Positions 51,934-60,255 of a stretch of 64,000 bases of DNA are shown piece by piece (the first letter of the stretch is position 1; each line of letters begins with the position of its first letter). The position numbers and the translations under genes were made by a program. The notes under the pieces are model-generated. The model was not told the origin of the DNA and did no database searches. It worked only from the letters and a program-made list of their open reading frames with translations. Source of the stretch: Pseudodesulfovibrio hydrargyri (lineage in GTDB: Bacteria; Desulfobacterota; Desulfovibrionia; Desulfovibrionales; Desulfovibrionaceae); contig NZ_LKAQ01000001.1 of NCBI RefSeq assembly GCF_001874525.1, forward strand, positions 682,001 through 746,000, in the 5' to 3' direction.

Positions 51934-52782
51934 ATGCCCCGAGACCCTATGTCAACGAAACCGGCGGGTTCCCACCCCCGGCCCGGCTCGAACCGGGCAA
52001 ATAGTGCGCACTCCGTCCCCCTGTCCGTACGGGACGTGGAGGAAAAATGGGGCGTCCGCTTCCCCTTCCCCCTGGCCGCGCCCTCGGCCGTGCTGCCCAC
52101 GGGGCTGGCCGGGAACGCCCTCTTTCTGGCCGACCATTTTCCTGAAATCGCTGTCCTTTTCTTCGAGACCGAGGCCTGCCTGGCCTACACGGACGAGGAC
52201 CTGCCCCCGAGTCTCGCGGACCTGCCCTGCTCCTGGCACGTGCACATGCCCCTGGACCTGCCGTGGCGGGCCGGGTTCGAGACCGTCTGGCAAAAGATTG
52301 ACGGGCTGCTGGACAAGATCGCCCCGGTCTCGCCCTGGGCCTACGTGCTCCATCCGCCGGACGGACCGGACATGCTCCTTCCCCTGGCGGCGAGATTGCG
52401 CGACAAGGGCGTGGACCCGGCCCGCTTCCTGATCGAGAACGTCAGCGGCGGCAGCCTGACCACGATCTGGGAAGAGATCGTGGAGGGCGGCTTTTCCGCC
52501 TGCCTGGACATCGGGCACATCCAGGCCTACGACCAACGCGACGTGCTCGGGCTGCCCGGCCTGTGGGATCGGGTGCGCATGCTCCACGTGTACGGGGCCG
52601 AGCGGGACCGACGCCACTGGCCGCTAAACGAGCTGGACCCGGTGGGCCAGGTGCTGCTTCGGACCCTGCTTGAGCGGGCGTCGGACTTCACCGTGACCCT
52701 GGAGGTCTTCGGGCGGAGCGGGCTGTTCGACTCCCTGGACCTGTTCGGCGAGTGGCTCGCCAGGTGGGAGAAAGAAAAATGA
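51934..52782 (+). CDS. Cobamide-remodelling phosphodiesterase CbiR-like
   Basis: 282 aa, TIM-barrel of the AP-endonuclease-like kind. FPFPLAAPSAVLPTGL start, FFETEACLAYTD, CSWHVHMPLDLPW, YVLHPPDG, FLIENVSGG, CLDIGHIQAYD, MLHVYGAERD, TLEVFG: His/Glu/Asp on successive strand ends as in metal-dependent hydrolases. CbiR opens the nucleotide loop of cobamides so cells can change the lower ligand. The call rests on this pattern plus coupling to cobU (ATGA overlap). The start may instead be ATG 51949; neither has a clear ribosome site. Confidence 0.75.
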   Translation: MPRDPMSTKPAGSHPRPGSNRANSAHSVPLSVRDVEEKWGVRFPFPLAAPSAVLPTGLAGNALFLADHFPEIAVLFFETEACLAYTDEDLPPSLADLPCSWHVHMPLDLPWRAGFETVWQKIDGLLDKIAPVSPWAYVLHPPDGPDMLLPLAARLRDKGVDPARFLIENVSGGSLTTIWEEIVEGGFSACLDIGHIQAYDQRDVLGLPGLWDRVRMLHVYGAERDRRHWPLNELDPVGQVLLRTLLERASDFTVTLEVFGRSGLFDSLDLFGEWLARWEKEK

Positions 52783-53288
52783 TCACATTGGTGCTCGGCG
52801 GCAACAAATCCGGAAAATCCGATTTCGCGCTGGATTTGCTGGCCCGATCGGCCTCTCCGGGCCTGTTCGTGGCCACGGGCAAGGCCCGGGACATGGAATT
52901 TCGCGACCAGATCCGGCGCCACCGCCAAAGCCGGGGACCGGATATCGAAGTGGCGGAAGTGGCCGAGGGCTTGCCTCAAAGGCTCCAAAAGGCTAAATTG
53001 TCGTTTCCGGCCGTGCTGGTGGATAGCCTCGACTACTGGTTGTTCGCCTGCCGCGAGGCCGGTTGCGAGCCGGTTAAGGTTGAGGAGTTCCTGAAAGTTC
53101 TCGACGACTGGGGCTCCACGGATTTGATACTCGTCTCTTGTGAGACCGGGCTTGGGCCTCTGCCTGCGGGCAGCGCGGTCCGGGCCTTCGTGCGGAGCCT
53201 CGGCGCGCTCAACCAAGCTGTCGCCGTGCGGGCCGACCAGGCGTTCCTGGTGGCGGCCGGGCTGCCGTTAACCCTGAAACAGGGATAG
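52779..53288 (+). CDS. cobU: Adenosylcobinamide kinase/guanylyltransferase CobU
   Basis: 169 aa. P-loop GGNKSGKSDFA at the start, the RRHRQSRG segment with the GMP-accepting His, and LILVSCETGLGPLPAG, the family's (N/C)E(V/T)GxGxxP motif. It phosphorylates adenosylcobinamide and attaches GMP during B12 assembly or salvage. Overlaps the CbiR-like gene by 4 bases; together they form a salvage/remodelling pair. Slightly shorter than E. coli CobU. Confidence 0.93.
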   Translation: MITLVLGGNKSGKSDFALDLLARSASPGLFVATGKARDMEFRDQIRRHRQSRGPDIEVAEVAEGLPQRLQKAKLSFPAVLVDSLDYWLFACREAGCEPVKVEEFLKVLDDWGSTDLILVSCETGLGPLPAGSAVRAFVRSLGALNQAVAVRADQAFLVAAGLPLTLKQG

Positions 53289-53291
53289 TAC

Positions 53292-54287
53292 GTGGCACTA
53301 TTTCGACAACTTGACGAACAGGTGGAGCAGCTGCTCAGCCTGTTCAACAAGGAAGACAACTGGCTGATCCTCATCAACGCCGACCCGGACGCCCTGGGCT
53401 CGGCCCTGGCCCTGAAACGGATCATGACCCGGCGCGTGAACGCCGCGGCCATTGCGCAGATCAACGAAATCAAGCGGCCGGACAACCTGTCCATGATCCG
53501 CTACTGCCGCATCCCCACCCAGAAGCTCATCCCGAACCTCGCGGCCCAGTATGACAAGTTCGCCCTGGTGGACTCCCAGCCGCACCACAACCCCGAGTTC
53601 AAGCAGTTCGATTTCTCGGTGGTCATCGACCACCACCCGATCGTGCAGGATAACCTGGTCCAGGCCGACTACGTGGACATCCGGCCCAAGTACGGCGCGG
53701 TCTGCACCATGATGACCGAGTACCTGTACAACATGAAGATCCGCCCGCCCAAACTGCTGGCCACGGCCCTCATGTACGGCATCCGCTGCGACACCAAGAC
53801 GTTCGAGCGCGAATTCATCGACGCGGACATGGCCGCCTTCAAGTATCTGAGCAAATTCGCGGACTCCAAGCTGATGAACCGCATCAGCCGCAGCGAGTTC
53901 CACCTGGACTGGATGCGCTACTTCTCGCGCGCCTTCTACAACCTGCGGCGCATCGGCCACGGGCTGTTCGCACACTGCGGCAACGTGGACAACCCGGACA
54001 TCCTGGTCATCGTGGCCGACTTCTTCACCCGGGTGCACAACGTGGCCTGGGTGGTGGTCTCGGGCACGGCCGACGACAAGCTGGTCTGCATCTTCCGGGG
54101 CGACGGCCTGCGCCGCGACATGGGCACCATGGCCCAGAAGATCATGAACGGGCTCGGCTCGGCGGGCGGGCACAAACAGGCGGCCCGGGCCGAGGTGGCG
54201 CTGGCCGAACTGGACGGCGTGGACCCGGAAATCTTCATGCTCAAACGCCTGGGACACGGCCGCAAATCCTCCATCCACAGAATCTAA
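53292..54287 (+). CDS. DHH-family phosphoesterase (nanoRNase/pAp phosphatase-like)
   Basis: 331 aa, GTG start 3 bases after cobU. DHH motifs: ILINADPDALGSALAL, ALVDSQPHHNP, VVIDHHP (DHH), and the DHHA1 end GSAGGHKQAARAEV. The first motif reads NADPDALGSA in place of NxDxDxxGS. NrnA-like proteins remove 2-5-nt RNAs and pAp. An inserted helical part (about 185-235) is longer than in NrnA. Precedes polA by 18 bases. Confidence 0.9.
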   Translation: MALFRQLDEQVEQLLSLFNKEDNWLILINADPDALGSALALKRIMTRRVNAAAIAQINEIKRPDNLSMIRYCRIPTQKLIPNLAAQYDKFALVDSQPHHNPEFKQFDFSVVIDHHPIVQDNLVQADYVDIRPKYGAVCTMMTEYLYNMKIRPPKLLATALMYGIRCDTKTFEREFIDADMAAFKYLSKFADSKLMNRISRSEFHLDWMRYFSRAFYNLRRIGHGLFAHCGNVDNPDILVIVADFFTRVHNVAWVVVSGTADDKLVCIFRGDGLRRDMGTMAQKIMNGLGSAGGHKQAARAEVALAELDGVDPEIFMLKRLGHGRKSSIHRI

Positions 54288-54305
54288 CCCCCACCCCCCA
54301 TATCT

Positions 54306-56975
54306 ATGTCGTTAAAAGAACGCCTCAATTTCGATAAGGACCCGGTGTACCTGATCGACGGGACCGCCCTGCTCTACCGCGCCTTCTACGCCCGCGCCGA
54401 CCTGTCCCGCTCGGACGGGTTCCCGACCAACGCCATCAACACGGTCATGCGCGTGCTCATGAACCTGCTCAAGGACGAGAACCCGAACCACGTGGGCTTT
54501 CTCATGGACGGCAAGGGGCCGACCTTCCGCAACGCGCTGTACGGCGAGTACAAGGCCAACCGCCCGGCCATGCCCGAGCCGTTGCGAGACCAGGTGGAGC
54601 CCGTGCGCCGGGGCGTGGAGCTGCTCGGCGTCAAGCTGCTGGTCTCCGAGGGCGTGGAGGCGGACGACTGCATCTGCTCCCTGGCGGGCCGCTACAAGGC
54701 GGACCGGCCGGTGATCATCCTGGCCACGGACAAGGACATCAAGCAGTGCCTGGACGACCAGGTGGTCATGGTCAGCCAGATGGGGCGCAAGGAGACCATC
54801 CACACGCTCGACTCCTTCCGCGAGGCCGAGGGCATGGAACCCGCCACCTGGCCGGACTTCCAGGCCGTGATCGGCGACTCGGCGGACAACATCCCCGGCG
54901 TCCCGGGCGTGGGCCCGGTGACCGCGCGCAAGCTGTTCGCCGCCACAGGCCCCACGCTGGAGGAGGTGCGCGACAACCTGGACAAGGTGCCCGAGAAGCT
55001 GCGCGCCAAGGTCGAGCCCGAGATGGACAACGTCTTCACCTACCGCGAACTGACGCGGATGAAGACCGACAGCTGCGACCAGGACCTGGACTTTTTCAAG
55101 CTGCGCCAGCCGGACCTGGCCGCCCTGGACGCGTTTTTCGAGGAATACGAGCTGCGCGGGTTGCAGCGGCTCCTGCCCAGGGGAACGGGCGCGGCCCAGG
55201 CCGCCCAGGCTCCGCTGGCCGAGACGGTCAGGAAGGCGGCCAAGGCCGCTCCCGCCGTGGAGGCAAAGCAGTTTTCCCTGTTCGGCGAGGCCCCGGCCGA
55301 TGAAAAGGCCGAGGAGCCCATGGACGTGAACGTGGCCGAGACCGTGGACTCCCTGCCCGACCTGGGCGGCGAGGACGTGGGATTGACCTTTGAGGACGAG
55401 GCGTTCTTCATCGGCGTGAACGGCCAGGAATACCGCTATGCGGGCCCGGCCAGGGAGCTTGTGCGCAAGATCGAGCACGCCTCGGTCATCGCCACGCCGA
55501 GCGTGCAGGACCTGCTGCGCGCGGACGAGGCGTGGGGCCACATCCTGTCGGGCCAGTGGTTCGACCTCAGCCTGGCCGCCTACCTGCTCGACCCCGAGGC
55601 GCGCAACTACACCTGGGCGCGGCTGCGCCAGTCCATGTTCCAGGACGGCCGGGCCGAATTCGCGGACGCGGCCCGCGACCTGCATCCGCAGTCCCAGGGG
55701 CTGGCCGCCCTGGCCTACATGGCGTCCGTCCGGGGCCAGGTGGAGGGCGCGCACCTGAACGCGCTGATGCGCGAGCTGGAAATCCCGCTCATCCCTGTGC
55801 TGGTCGGCATGGAGCGGGCGGGCATCGCCATCGACGACGCGGCCTTCCAGGCGTTTCTGGACGAGGTCAACGGTCAGCTCGACGAGCTGACCCGGACGAT
55901 CATCAAGCATGCCGGAGAGGAGTTCAACATCCGCTCCAGCCAGCAGCTGGCCGTGGTCCTGTTCGACCGCCTGGGCATCAAGGCCGGGTCCAAGACCTCC
56001 ACCGGGCTGCGCTCCACGGCCAACCAGGTGCTGGAGAAAATCCGCGACCAGCATCCCATCGTGGACGCGGTGCTGGAATTCCGCATGCTCGAAAAGCTGC
56101 GCTCCACCTACCTGGAGCCCCTGCCCAAGATGGTCGGGGAGGACGGCCGCCTGCACACGCATTTCAACCAGCTGGCCACGGCCACGGGCCGACTGTCCAG
56201 CTCCCAGCCGAACCTGCAGAACATCCCCATCCGGGGGGTGCACGGCCCGAGGATGCGCGCCTGCTTCAACGCGCAGGACGGCAACCGGCTCGCCGCGGCG
56301 GACTACTCGCAGGTCGAGCTGCGCGTCCTGGCCCACTTCTCCAAGGACCCGGCGCTGATCGACGCCTTCCGCCACGACGAGGACATCCACGCGCGCACGG
56401 CCGCGCTGATCCATGAAAAGGACATCGCGGACGTGACCGACGGCGAGCGGCGCGGGGCCAAGACCATCAACTTCGGCCTGATCTACGGCATGGGCGTGCA
56501 GAAGCTGGCCCGCGAGCTGAAGATCAAGCAGACCGAGGCCCAGGAGTTCACGGACAAATACTTCGAGAAGATGGCCACGCTCAAGGCGTACTACGACACC
56601 ATCGTGGAGGACGCGCTCAAGCACGGCTTCGTGACCACCCTGGCCGGACGCCGCCGCCTCCTGCCCGAGCTCCACTCCCGCAACAACCAACTCTCGTCCC
56701 AGGCCCGCCGCCAAGCGGTCAACACGGTCATCCAGGGCTCGGCCGCCGACATCATCAAAATGGCCATGGTCCAGGCCCACAAGGACAAAACCCTCAAAGA
56801 ACTCAACGCCCGCCTCATCCTCCAGGTCCACGACGAACTGATCATCGAGGCCCCCGAAGCCAACATCGAGGCAGCGGGCGCGCGCTTAATGGAGATCATG
56901 CAGAACGTCGCCAAGCTGGACGTCCCGCTCAAGGTCGATATGGGCGTGGGGAAGAATTGGGCGGAGGCGCATTAG
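54306..56975 (+). CDS. polA: DNA polymerase I
   Basis: 889 aa. 5'-3' exonuclease (DGTALLYRAFYARAD, EADDCICSLAGRY, GDSADNIPGVPGVGPVTA) in the first about 290 residues. The middle 3'-5' exonuclease-like domain lacks the DxE proofreading motif (region reads DVGLTFEDEAFFIGV), so proofreading is probably absent. Polymerase motifs A (DYSQVELRVLAHFS), B (KTINFGLIYGMG) and C (QVHDELI) are intact. A Pro/Ala/Glu-rich linker lies near 295-330. Last GC-rich gene before the AT-rich islet 2. Confidence 0.96.
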   Translation: MSLKERLNFDKDPVYLIDGTALLYRAFYARADLSRSDGFPTNAINTVMRVLMNLLKDENPNHVGFLMDGKGPTFRNALYGEYKANRPAMPEPLRDQVEPVRRGVELLGVKLLVSEGVEADDCICSLAGRYKADRPVIILATDKDIKQCLDDQVVMVSQMGRKETIHTLDSFREAEGMEPATWPDFQAVIGDSADNIPGVPGVGPVTARKLFAATGPTLEEVRDNLDKVPEKLRAKVEPEMDNVFTYRELTRMKTDSCDQDLDFFKLRQPDLAALDAFFEEYELRGLQRLLPRGTGAAQAAQAPLAETVRKAAKAAPAVEAKQFSLFGEAPADEKAEEPMDVNVAETVDSLPDLGGEDVGLTFEDEAFFIGVNGQEYRYAGPARELVRKIEHASVIATPSVQDLLRADEAWGHILSGQWFDLSLAAYLLDPEARNYTWARLRQSMFQDGRAEFADAARDLHPQSQGLAALAYMASVRGQVEGAHLNALMRELEIPLIPVLVGMERAGIAIDDAAFQAFLDEVNGQLDELTRTIIKHAGEEFNIRSSQQLAVVLFDRLGIKAGSKTSTGLRSTANQVLEKIRDQHPIVDAVLEFRMLEKLRSTYLEPLPKMVGEDGRLHTHFNQLATATGRLSSSQPNLQNIPIRGVHGPRMRACFNAQDGNRLAAADYSQVELRVLAHFSKDPALIDAFRHDEDIHARTAALIHEKDIADVTDGERRGAKTINFGLIYGMGVQKLARELKIKQTEAQEFTDKYFEKMATLKAYYDTIVEDALKHGFVTTLAGRRRLLPELHSRNNQLSSQARRQAVNTVIQGSAADIIKMAMVQAHKDKTLKELNARLILQVHDELIIEAPEANIEAAGARLMEIMQNVAKLDVPLKVDMGVGKNWAEAH

Positions 56976-57099
56976 GTCGATCCAATAAGCTAGAAGGTAT
57001 TTTACGAACAATATACACGATCCGCTTAACACCCTCTTGCCTATACTACGGTATATATGTATCTATACACTTACACTCAACAACGATAGAGGGTTCTAA

Positions 57100-58059
57100 A
57101 TGATCGATTCGAACACCCGCTGGATTCTCTTCCAAGGGGCAACTCTCCGACCTTCTCCCAATAGCGCTCCCGATGACTTCACCATGGTTGAACTAATGGA
57201 TAGGTTGGCTGCTGTCACTAAGCAGAAAAACTTAGTAAAAATGTTCAACAAAGAGACACGAGCTCTCCGGCTATCCGATATCAAGGTGTTAAACGAACAA
57301 GGGGCTGCAGTTTTACTCTGGCAATTCGGTGATAAAAACCTAGCCGATCCTGCTTTCTGTAATATGCAGACAGGAGATGTAAGAGTTGAAGAAAAAAAAG
57401 AGCTCGAAGGAATTGCAGCATCATGTCATATGATAATTTCATTAGATAGATCAAAAAAATCGATTTATCACATTGTCCGAGAGAGAATACCCACACTTGC
57501 AAATTACTATTTTATTAGTGCTCTGAATACTTTTTTTAAAGAATACTATCCACAGAAATACAGGAAAGAAATTAAACCCAATGTTTATAAAGATGGAAAC
57601 TATAGAGCCATCATTAATATTGACCCTCTGATGGCGCAGACACTTAGAGAAGACCTCAAACGAGGAGTTCTAAGTGGAGTAGAGCTTGTAAAATACCACT
57701 CAATTAAAGAAAGACTTGATGAAGGGGCGAGTATTGTTGAAGAGACAAAATCGTTAAAAGTAGACATCACTGGTCACTTTGAAGGCGATAAGGCTGTTGG
57801 CCTACTAGAAAAAATCAAACGAATACGCCCAAACTACGATGACCTCATAGTCCGGTACAAAAGAAACGACAGCAAACAAAAGACAGTGGGGGTGGATATG
57901 ACTGTAGATGACTTTTCAAACATCATCTATGATAAAATAGAAAGAATATTTGTTAACAGAAAAGTAGAGCAATGCTGTATAAAAATACATAAAGAACTTT
58001 TCCAAAAAATGTTCAAACTACTCGAAATCGAGCGCAATAAGTGGCAAGATGATGCTTGA
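57100..58059 (+). CDS. RexA-like soluble protein of a two-gene AT-rich module
   Basis: 319 aa, soluble, no signal peptide, strongly AT-biased codons. GAGGG 7 bases ahead of the ATG. N-terminal alpha/beta part (AAVLLWQFGDKNLADPAF), a central INIDPLMAQTLREDLKRGVL segment and a basic C-terminal helix (CCIKIHKELFQKMFKLLEIE). By eye the order of elements resembles lambda RexA (a strand with FxFTKxxDKS, an IEPLM segment, KxxGRTTVKVE and a helical end), but identity is low and this is an inference. Overlaps the membrane-protein gene by 11 bases. No nuclease or ATPase motif visible. Confidence 0.75.
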   Translation: MIDSNTRWILFQGATLRPSPNSAPDDFTMVELMDRLAAVTKQKNLVKMFNKETRALRLSDIKVLNEQGAAVLLWQFGDKNLADPAFCNMQTGDVRVEEKKELEGIAASCHMIISLDRSKKSIYHIVRERIPTLANYYFISALNTFFKEYYPQKYRKEIKPNVYKDGNYRAIINIDPLMAQTLREDLKRGVLSGVELVKYHSIKERLDEGASIVEETKSLKVDITGHFEGDKAVGLLEKIKRIRPNYDDLIVRYKRNDSKQKTVGVDMTVDDFSNIIYDKIERIFVNRKVEQCCIKIHKELFQKMFKLLEIERNKWQDDA

Positions 58060-58684
58060 ATCCTCTCGCCTACTCAGGCCTCTTAACTTTTTAAGAATAA
58101 AGTTTACTAACAAAAATCGTTATTGCTTTCTATTGCCGATTTTATTCTCCATTGCATTTACTTTTATACTAGCACTCAATCCAAACCAAATAGCTATTTT
58201 TGGGGATAATGGTTTTCTAAAAATGGCATCTGGCATCTTGCAGCTATTAACAGGTTTTTTTATTGCATCCCTAGCTGCTGTTGCATCGTTCAATAAAGGG
58301 GAGCTAGATGAGTATATGTCTGGGAATTGTCCCACTCTACAAGCGAAAGAGAACGGATCAACTGAACCACGAAAATTAACTAGAAGACGATTCCTCTGCT
58401 ATCTTTTCGGGTATTTAAGCTTTACAAGCTTAATGCTATATTTAATAGGGCTTTTCTGTAGCCTCTTTTACAGTTTAGCTTGTTCGATCATACCAGACCA
58501 ACTTCATCGCATTGTGCTTTATACATTCACTTTATTTTATTCTTTCGTTTTCTTTAATCTAATCACTACGACATTACTTGGTCTATTCTTCACAGCAGAT
58601 CGCATCCACTGGGAAGGTGAAGCTCGACGCTTGCCGCAAGGAGCAAATGATGAACAGTCTCAGCCATCTCCTCGTCAGCCCTAG
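58049..58684 (+). CDS. Four-span membrane protein, RexB-like partner
   Basis: 211 aa. Four membrane segments: about 25-44 (FLLPILFSIAFTFILAL), 59-80 (ILQLLTGFFIASLAAVA), 114-138 (LFGYLSFTSLMLYLIGLF) and 154-178 (FTLFYSFVFFNLITTTLL). A Lys/Arg-rich loop (RKLTRRRF) precedes segment 3, and the short charged tail faces the cytoplasm by the positive-inside pattern. The start lies inside the end of the upstream gene (GATGATGCTTGA), so translation is coupled. Lambda RexB is a smaller four-span ion channel; the pairing, order and topology match, the sequence is not alignable by eye. Confidence 0.75.
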   Translation: MMLESSRLLRPLNFLRIKFTNKNRYCFLLPILFSIAFTFILALNPNQIAIFGDNGFLKMASGILQLLTGFFIASLAAVASFNKGELDEYMSGNCPTLQAKENGSTEPRKLTRRRFLCYLFGYLSFTSLMLYLIGLFCSLFYSLACSIIPDQLHRIVLYTFTLFYSFVFFNLITTTLLGLFFTADRIHWEGEARRLPQGANDEQSQPSPRQP

Positions 58685-58820
58685 AAGCTGACGGAGCAGC
58701 GGAGCGGCTCTTCGATCCTGGGAGGGAGCGGAGCGGACGACTGGATCGGGAGCGGAGCCGGTCCAATCAGATTCTTGGGCTGGCGAGGAAGGCGGTGCGC
58801 CCCTCCAGGCCCTTTTCTTT

Positions 58821-58854
58821 GGTTCTTTCTTTTGGGCCAGCAAAAGAAAGAACC
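58821..58854. repeat. REP-like hairpin GGTTCTTTCTTTT
   Basis: GGTTCTTTCTTTT - GGGCCAGC - AAAAGAAAGAACC, perfect 13-bp arms, preceded by CCTTTTCTTT and followed by CCGCCGGGAGGG. Similar CTTTCTTTGGTTxCTTTTCTTTGGGCxAGCAAAGAAAAG sequences occur as interspersed elements in other Proteobacteria. Confidence 0.6.
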
Positions 58855-58950
58855 CCGCCGGGAGGGCTGCAAAAAACTGGGAGGAGCGCCAGCGACGGCT
58901 CTCTTCTTCTCTTCGTCTTCGCTTTTGTCTTTGCCTTCGCCTTTGTCTTT

Positions 58951-58990
58951 CAAAAGCATAAGGCCCGCTCCCGCGGGCCTTATGCTTTTG
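58951..58990. terminator. Terminator-like hairpin after the small Cys-rich gene
   Basis: CAAAAGCATAAGGCCCG / CGGGCCTTATGCTTTTG, perfect 17-bp arms, loop CTCCCG. The T tract is part of the stem. It lies 20 bases after the stop of the minus-strand gene and can serve either strand. Confidence 0.55.
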
Positions 58991-59009
58991 CTTTGTTCCT
59001 TCTCGACGA

Positions 59010-59216
59010 CTAGCGGGAATGGCATTCCCGGCAGCAGAAATAGCAGCCGTCCGCATCCGCGTAATACTCCCGGGCCTTGGCGATCGCCCCCTGGCAGGAC
59101 TTGAATTCGCCGAGATAGATGCAGTTGTCCGGCTGGGGCCTGTACCCGCACAGGCTCGTGTGGACCTCGTGTTCGCCGGTACGTTGGGCATGCTTGTTGA
59201 CGTAATATCTATACAT
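59010..59216 (-). CDS. Small Cys-rich conserved protein
   Basis: 68 aa. MYRYYVNKHAQRTGEHEVHT start, CIYLGEFKSCQGAIAKAREY, and the end DGCYFCCRECHSR. Four Cys and two His near the ends could form a small zinc site. The pattern MY(K/R)YYVNxxAQxxGxHEVH...IYLGxFxSCxxAxxxAxxYY...NGCYYCxxECH is a widespread small family of unknown function. AGGTTTC upstream is only a weak ribosome site. Confidence 0.8.
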   Translation of the reverse strand: MYRYYVNKHAQRTGEHEVHTSLCGYRPQPDNCIYLGEFKSCQGAIAKAREYYADADGCYFCCRECHSR

Positions 59217-59324
59217 GAAACCTCCCGTAGTATGACGTTTGTTCCATCATATAGAACACGATGTGAAACGCAAACAGAATATCGGCTAGCCGGTTGCCAT
59301 AGGCAAAAAAATAACCACCCGCGA

Positions 59325-60128
59325 TTATTGCTTTCCCACGTACTTCGCCAGGATGGCCTTGATCCGCCCTTCGGCCCGCATCCGTTTGACCGCCTCGTTG
59401 AACTCGGGCAGCCGCGCGGCATAGCGGCAATCGCGGTTGATGAGCAGGTGAAACGGCATGGCCTCCAGCGAGACGTCCGTCTCCACGACGCGGCCCGCCA
59501 CCCCGCCCTCCTCGATCAGGGGCCAGGCGGCCATGGGCCACTCGATGGCGATGTCTCCCCGATGGTTGGCCAGCATGAGCCAGACGTTCTTGAGCATCGG
59601 GGACTCGTAGGTCTTGATGCCGCGCGAACGGATGAACTTATCGTTCCAGCCGTTGCCGTGGTAGGTGACCACCACCAGCCCCAGCCGGTAGATGTCGTCG
59701 ATGGACTTGATGTTCCTGATCGCCGCGCCCTTGGGATGGCCCACGGTGGTGAAGACCTTGAGCCGCTTCATGTAGAACGGGTCGTCGTGCGTGGCCGCGT
59801 AGACCAGCCGCTCGGCCGTGGGCACGGTGATCATGGCGTCGGCCTCGCCCGACCGGACCAGGGCCTGGCAGCGGCTCCACGGATAGGCCTCCCACTTGGC
59901 GCCGACGCCCACGCGGCCCAGGGCCTCGCTGACGATATCGAAGAAAATTCCGGTCATGTACCCTTCCCCGGTCCGGGTGAAAAAGGGCCAGTAATCCGGA
60001 TAGACCACGCGCAGGGGCTCCTCCGCCGACACCGGGCAGGAGCCCGCCAGAAGGGCCACGGCCAGACACAGGCCGGGCAGCCATTTTCCGGCGATGCTGA
60101 ATTTTATTCGCAGTTTGTTTCCGCGCAT
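59325..60128 (-). CDS. Periplasmic substrate-binding protein, amino-acid type (SBP_bac_3)
   Basis: 267 aa. Signal peptide about 1-35 (WLPGLCLAVALLAGSCPVSA). Mature part RVVYPDYWPFFTRTGEGYMTGIFFDIV, then EALGRVGVGAKWEAYPWSRCQALVRSGEADAMI, the usual first lobe of family 3 binding proteins. The second lobe is shorter than in glutamine-binding proteins. No permease genes adjacent, so it may be a stand-alone sensor or scavenging protein. Monocistronic. Confidence 0.88.
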   Translation of the reverse strand: MRGNKLRIKFSIAGKWLPGLCLAVALLAGSCPVSAEEPLRVVYPDYWPFFTRTGEGYMTGIFFDIVSEALGRVGVGAKWEAYPWSRCQALVRSGEADAMITVPTAERLVYAATHDDPFYMKRLKVFTTVGHPKGAAIRNIKSIDDIYRLGLVVVTYHGNGWNDKFIRSRGIKTYESPMLKNVWLMLANHRGDIAIEWPMAAWPLIEEGGVAGRVVETDVSLEAMPFHLLINRDCRYAARLPEFNEAVKRMRAEGRIKAILAKYVGKQ

Positions 60129-60202
60129 GTTCGGACGGTAGCAGATTCCTTACCTCAGTCAACAGCATACGCACCGATTCATGCGGAAGTACGGCAATGA
60201 CG

Positions 60203-60230
60203 AAAAAAGCCGCCCGAAGGCGGCTCTTTT
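60203..60230. terminator. Terminator of the RND efflux genes
   Basis: AGCCGCC-CGAA-GGCGGCT stem with six A before and TCTTTTT after, 26 bases beyond the permease stop; works on the minus strand and possibly both. Confidence 0.8.
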
Positions 60231-60255
60231 TCTGTGTTGTCTTATAGTTGCCAGA

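Larger units (their letters stand above)
58685..59009. other. Gene-free stretch with two strong hairpins
   Basis: Contains an imperfect run of GGAGCGGAGC-type units (58691-58760), a 13-bp hairpin (58821-58854), a pyrimidine-rich TTCNTCTTC-like run (58900-58950) and a 17-bp hairpin (58951-58990). Composition returns to GC-rich. No coding frame that I would trust. Confidence 0.6.

Noticed and set aside
54312..56831. 839-codon minus frame opposite polA
   Set aside because: Same mirror effect; the plus strand shows all three polymerase motifs.
58583..59422. 279-codon minus frame across the gene-free stretch and the small Cys-rich gene
   Set aside because: Runs through hairpins and low-complexity sequence and is out of frame with the recognised 68-aa protein; no plausible start or motif.
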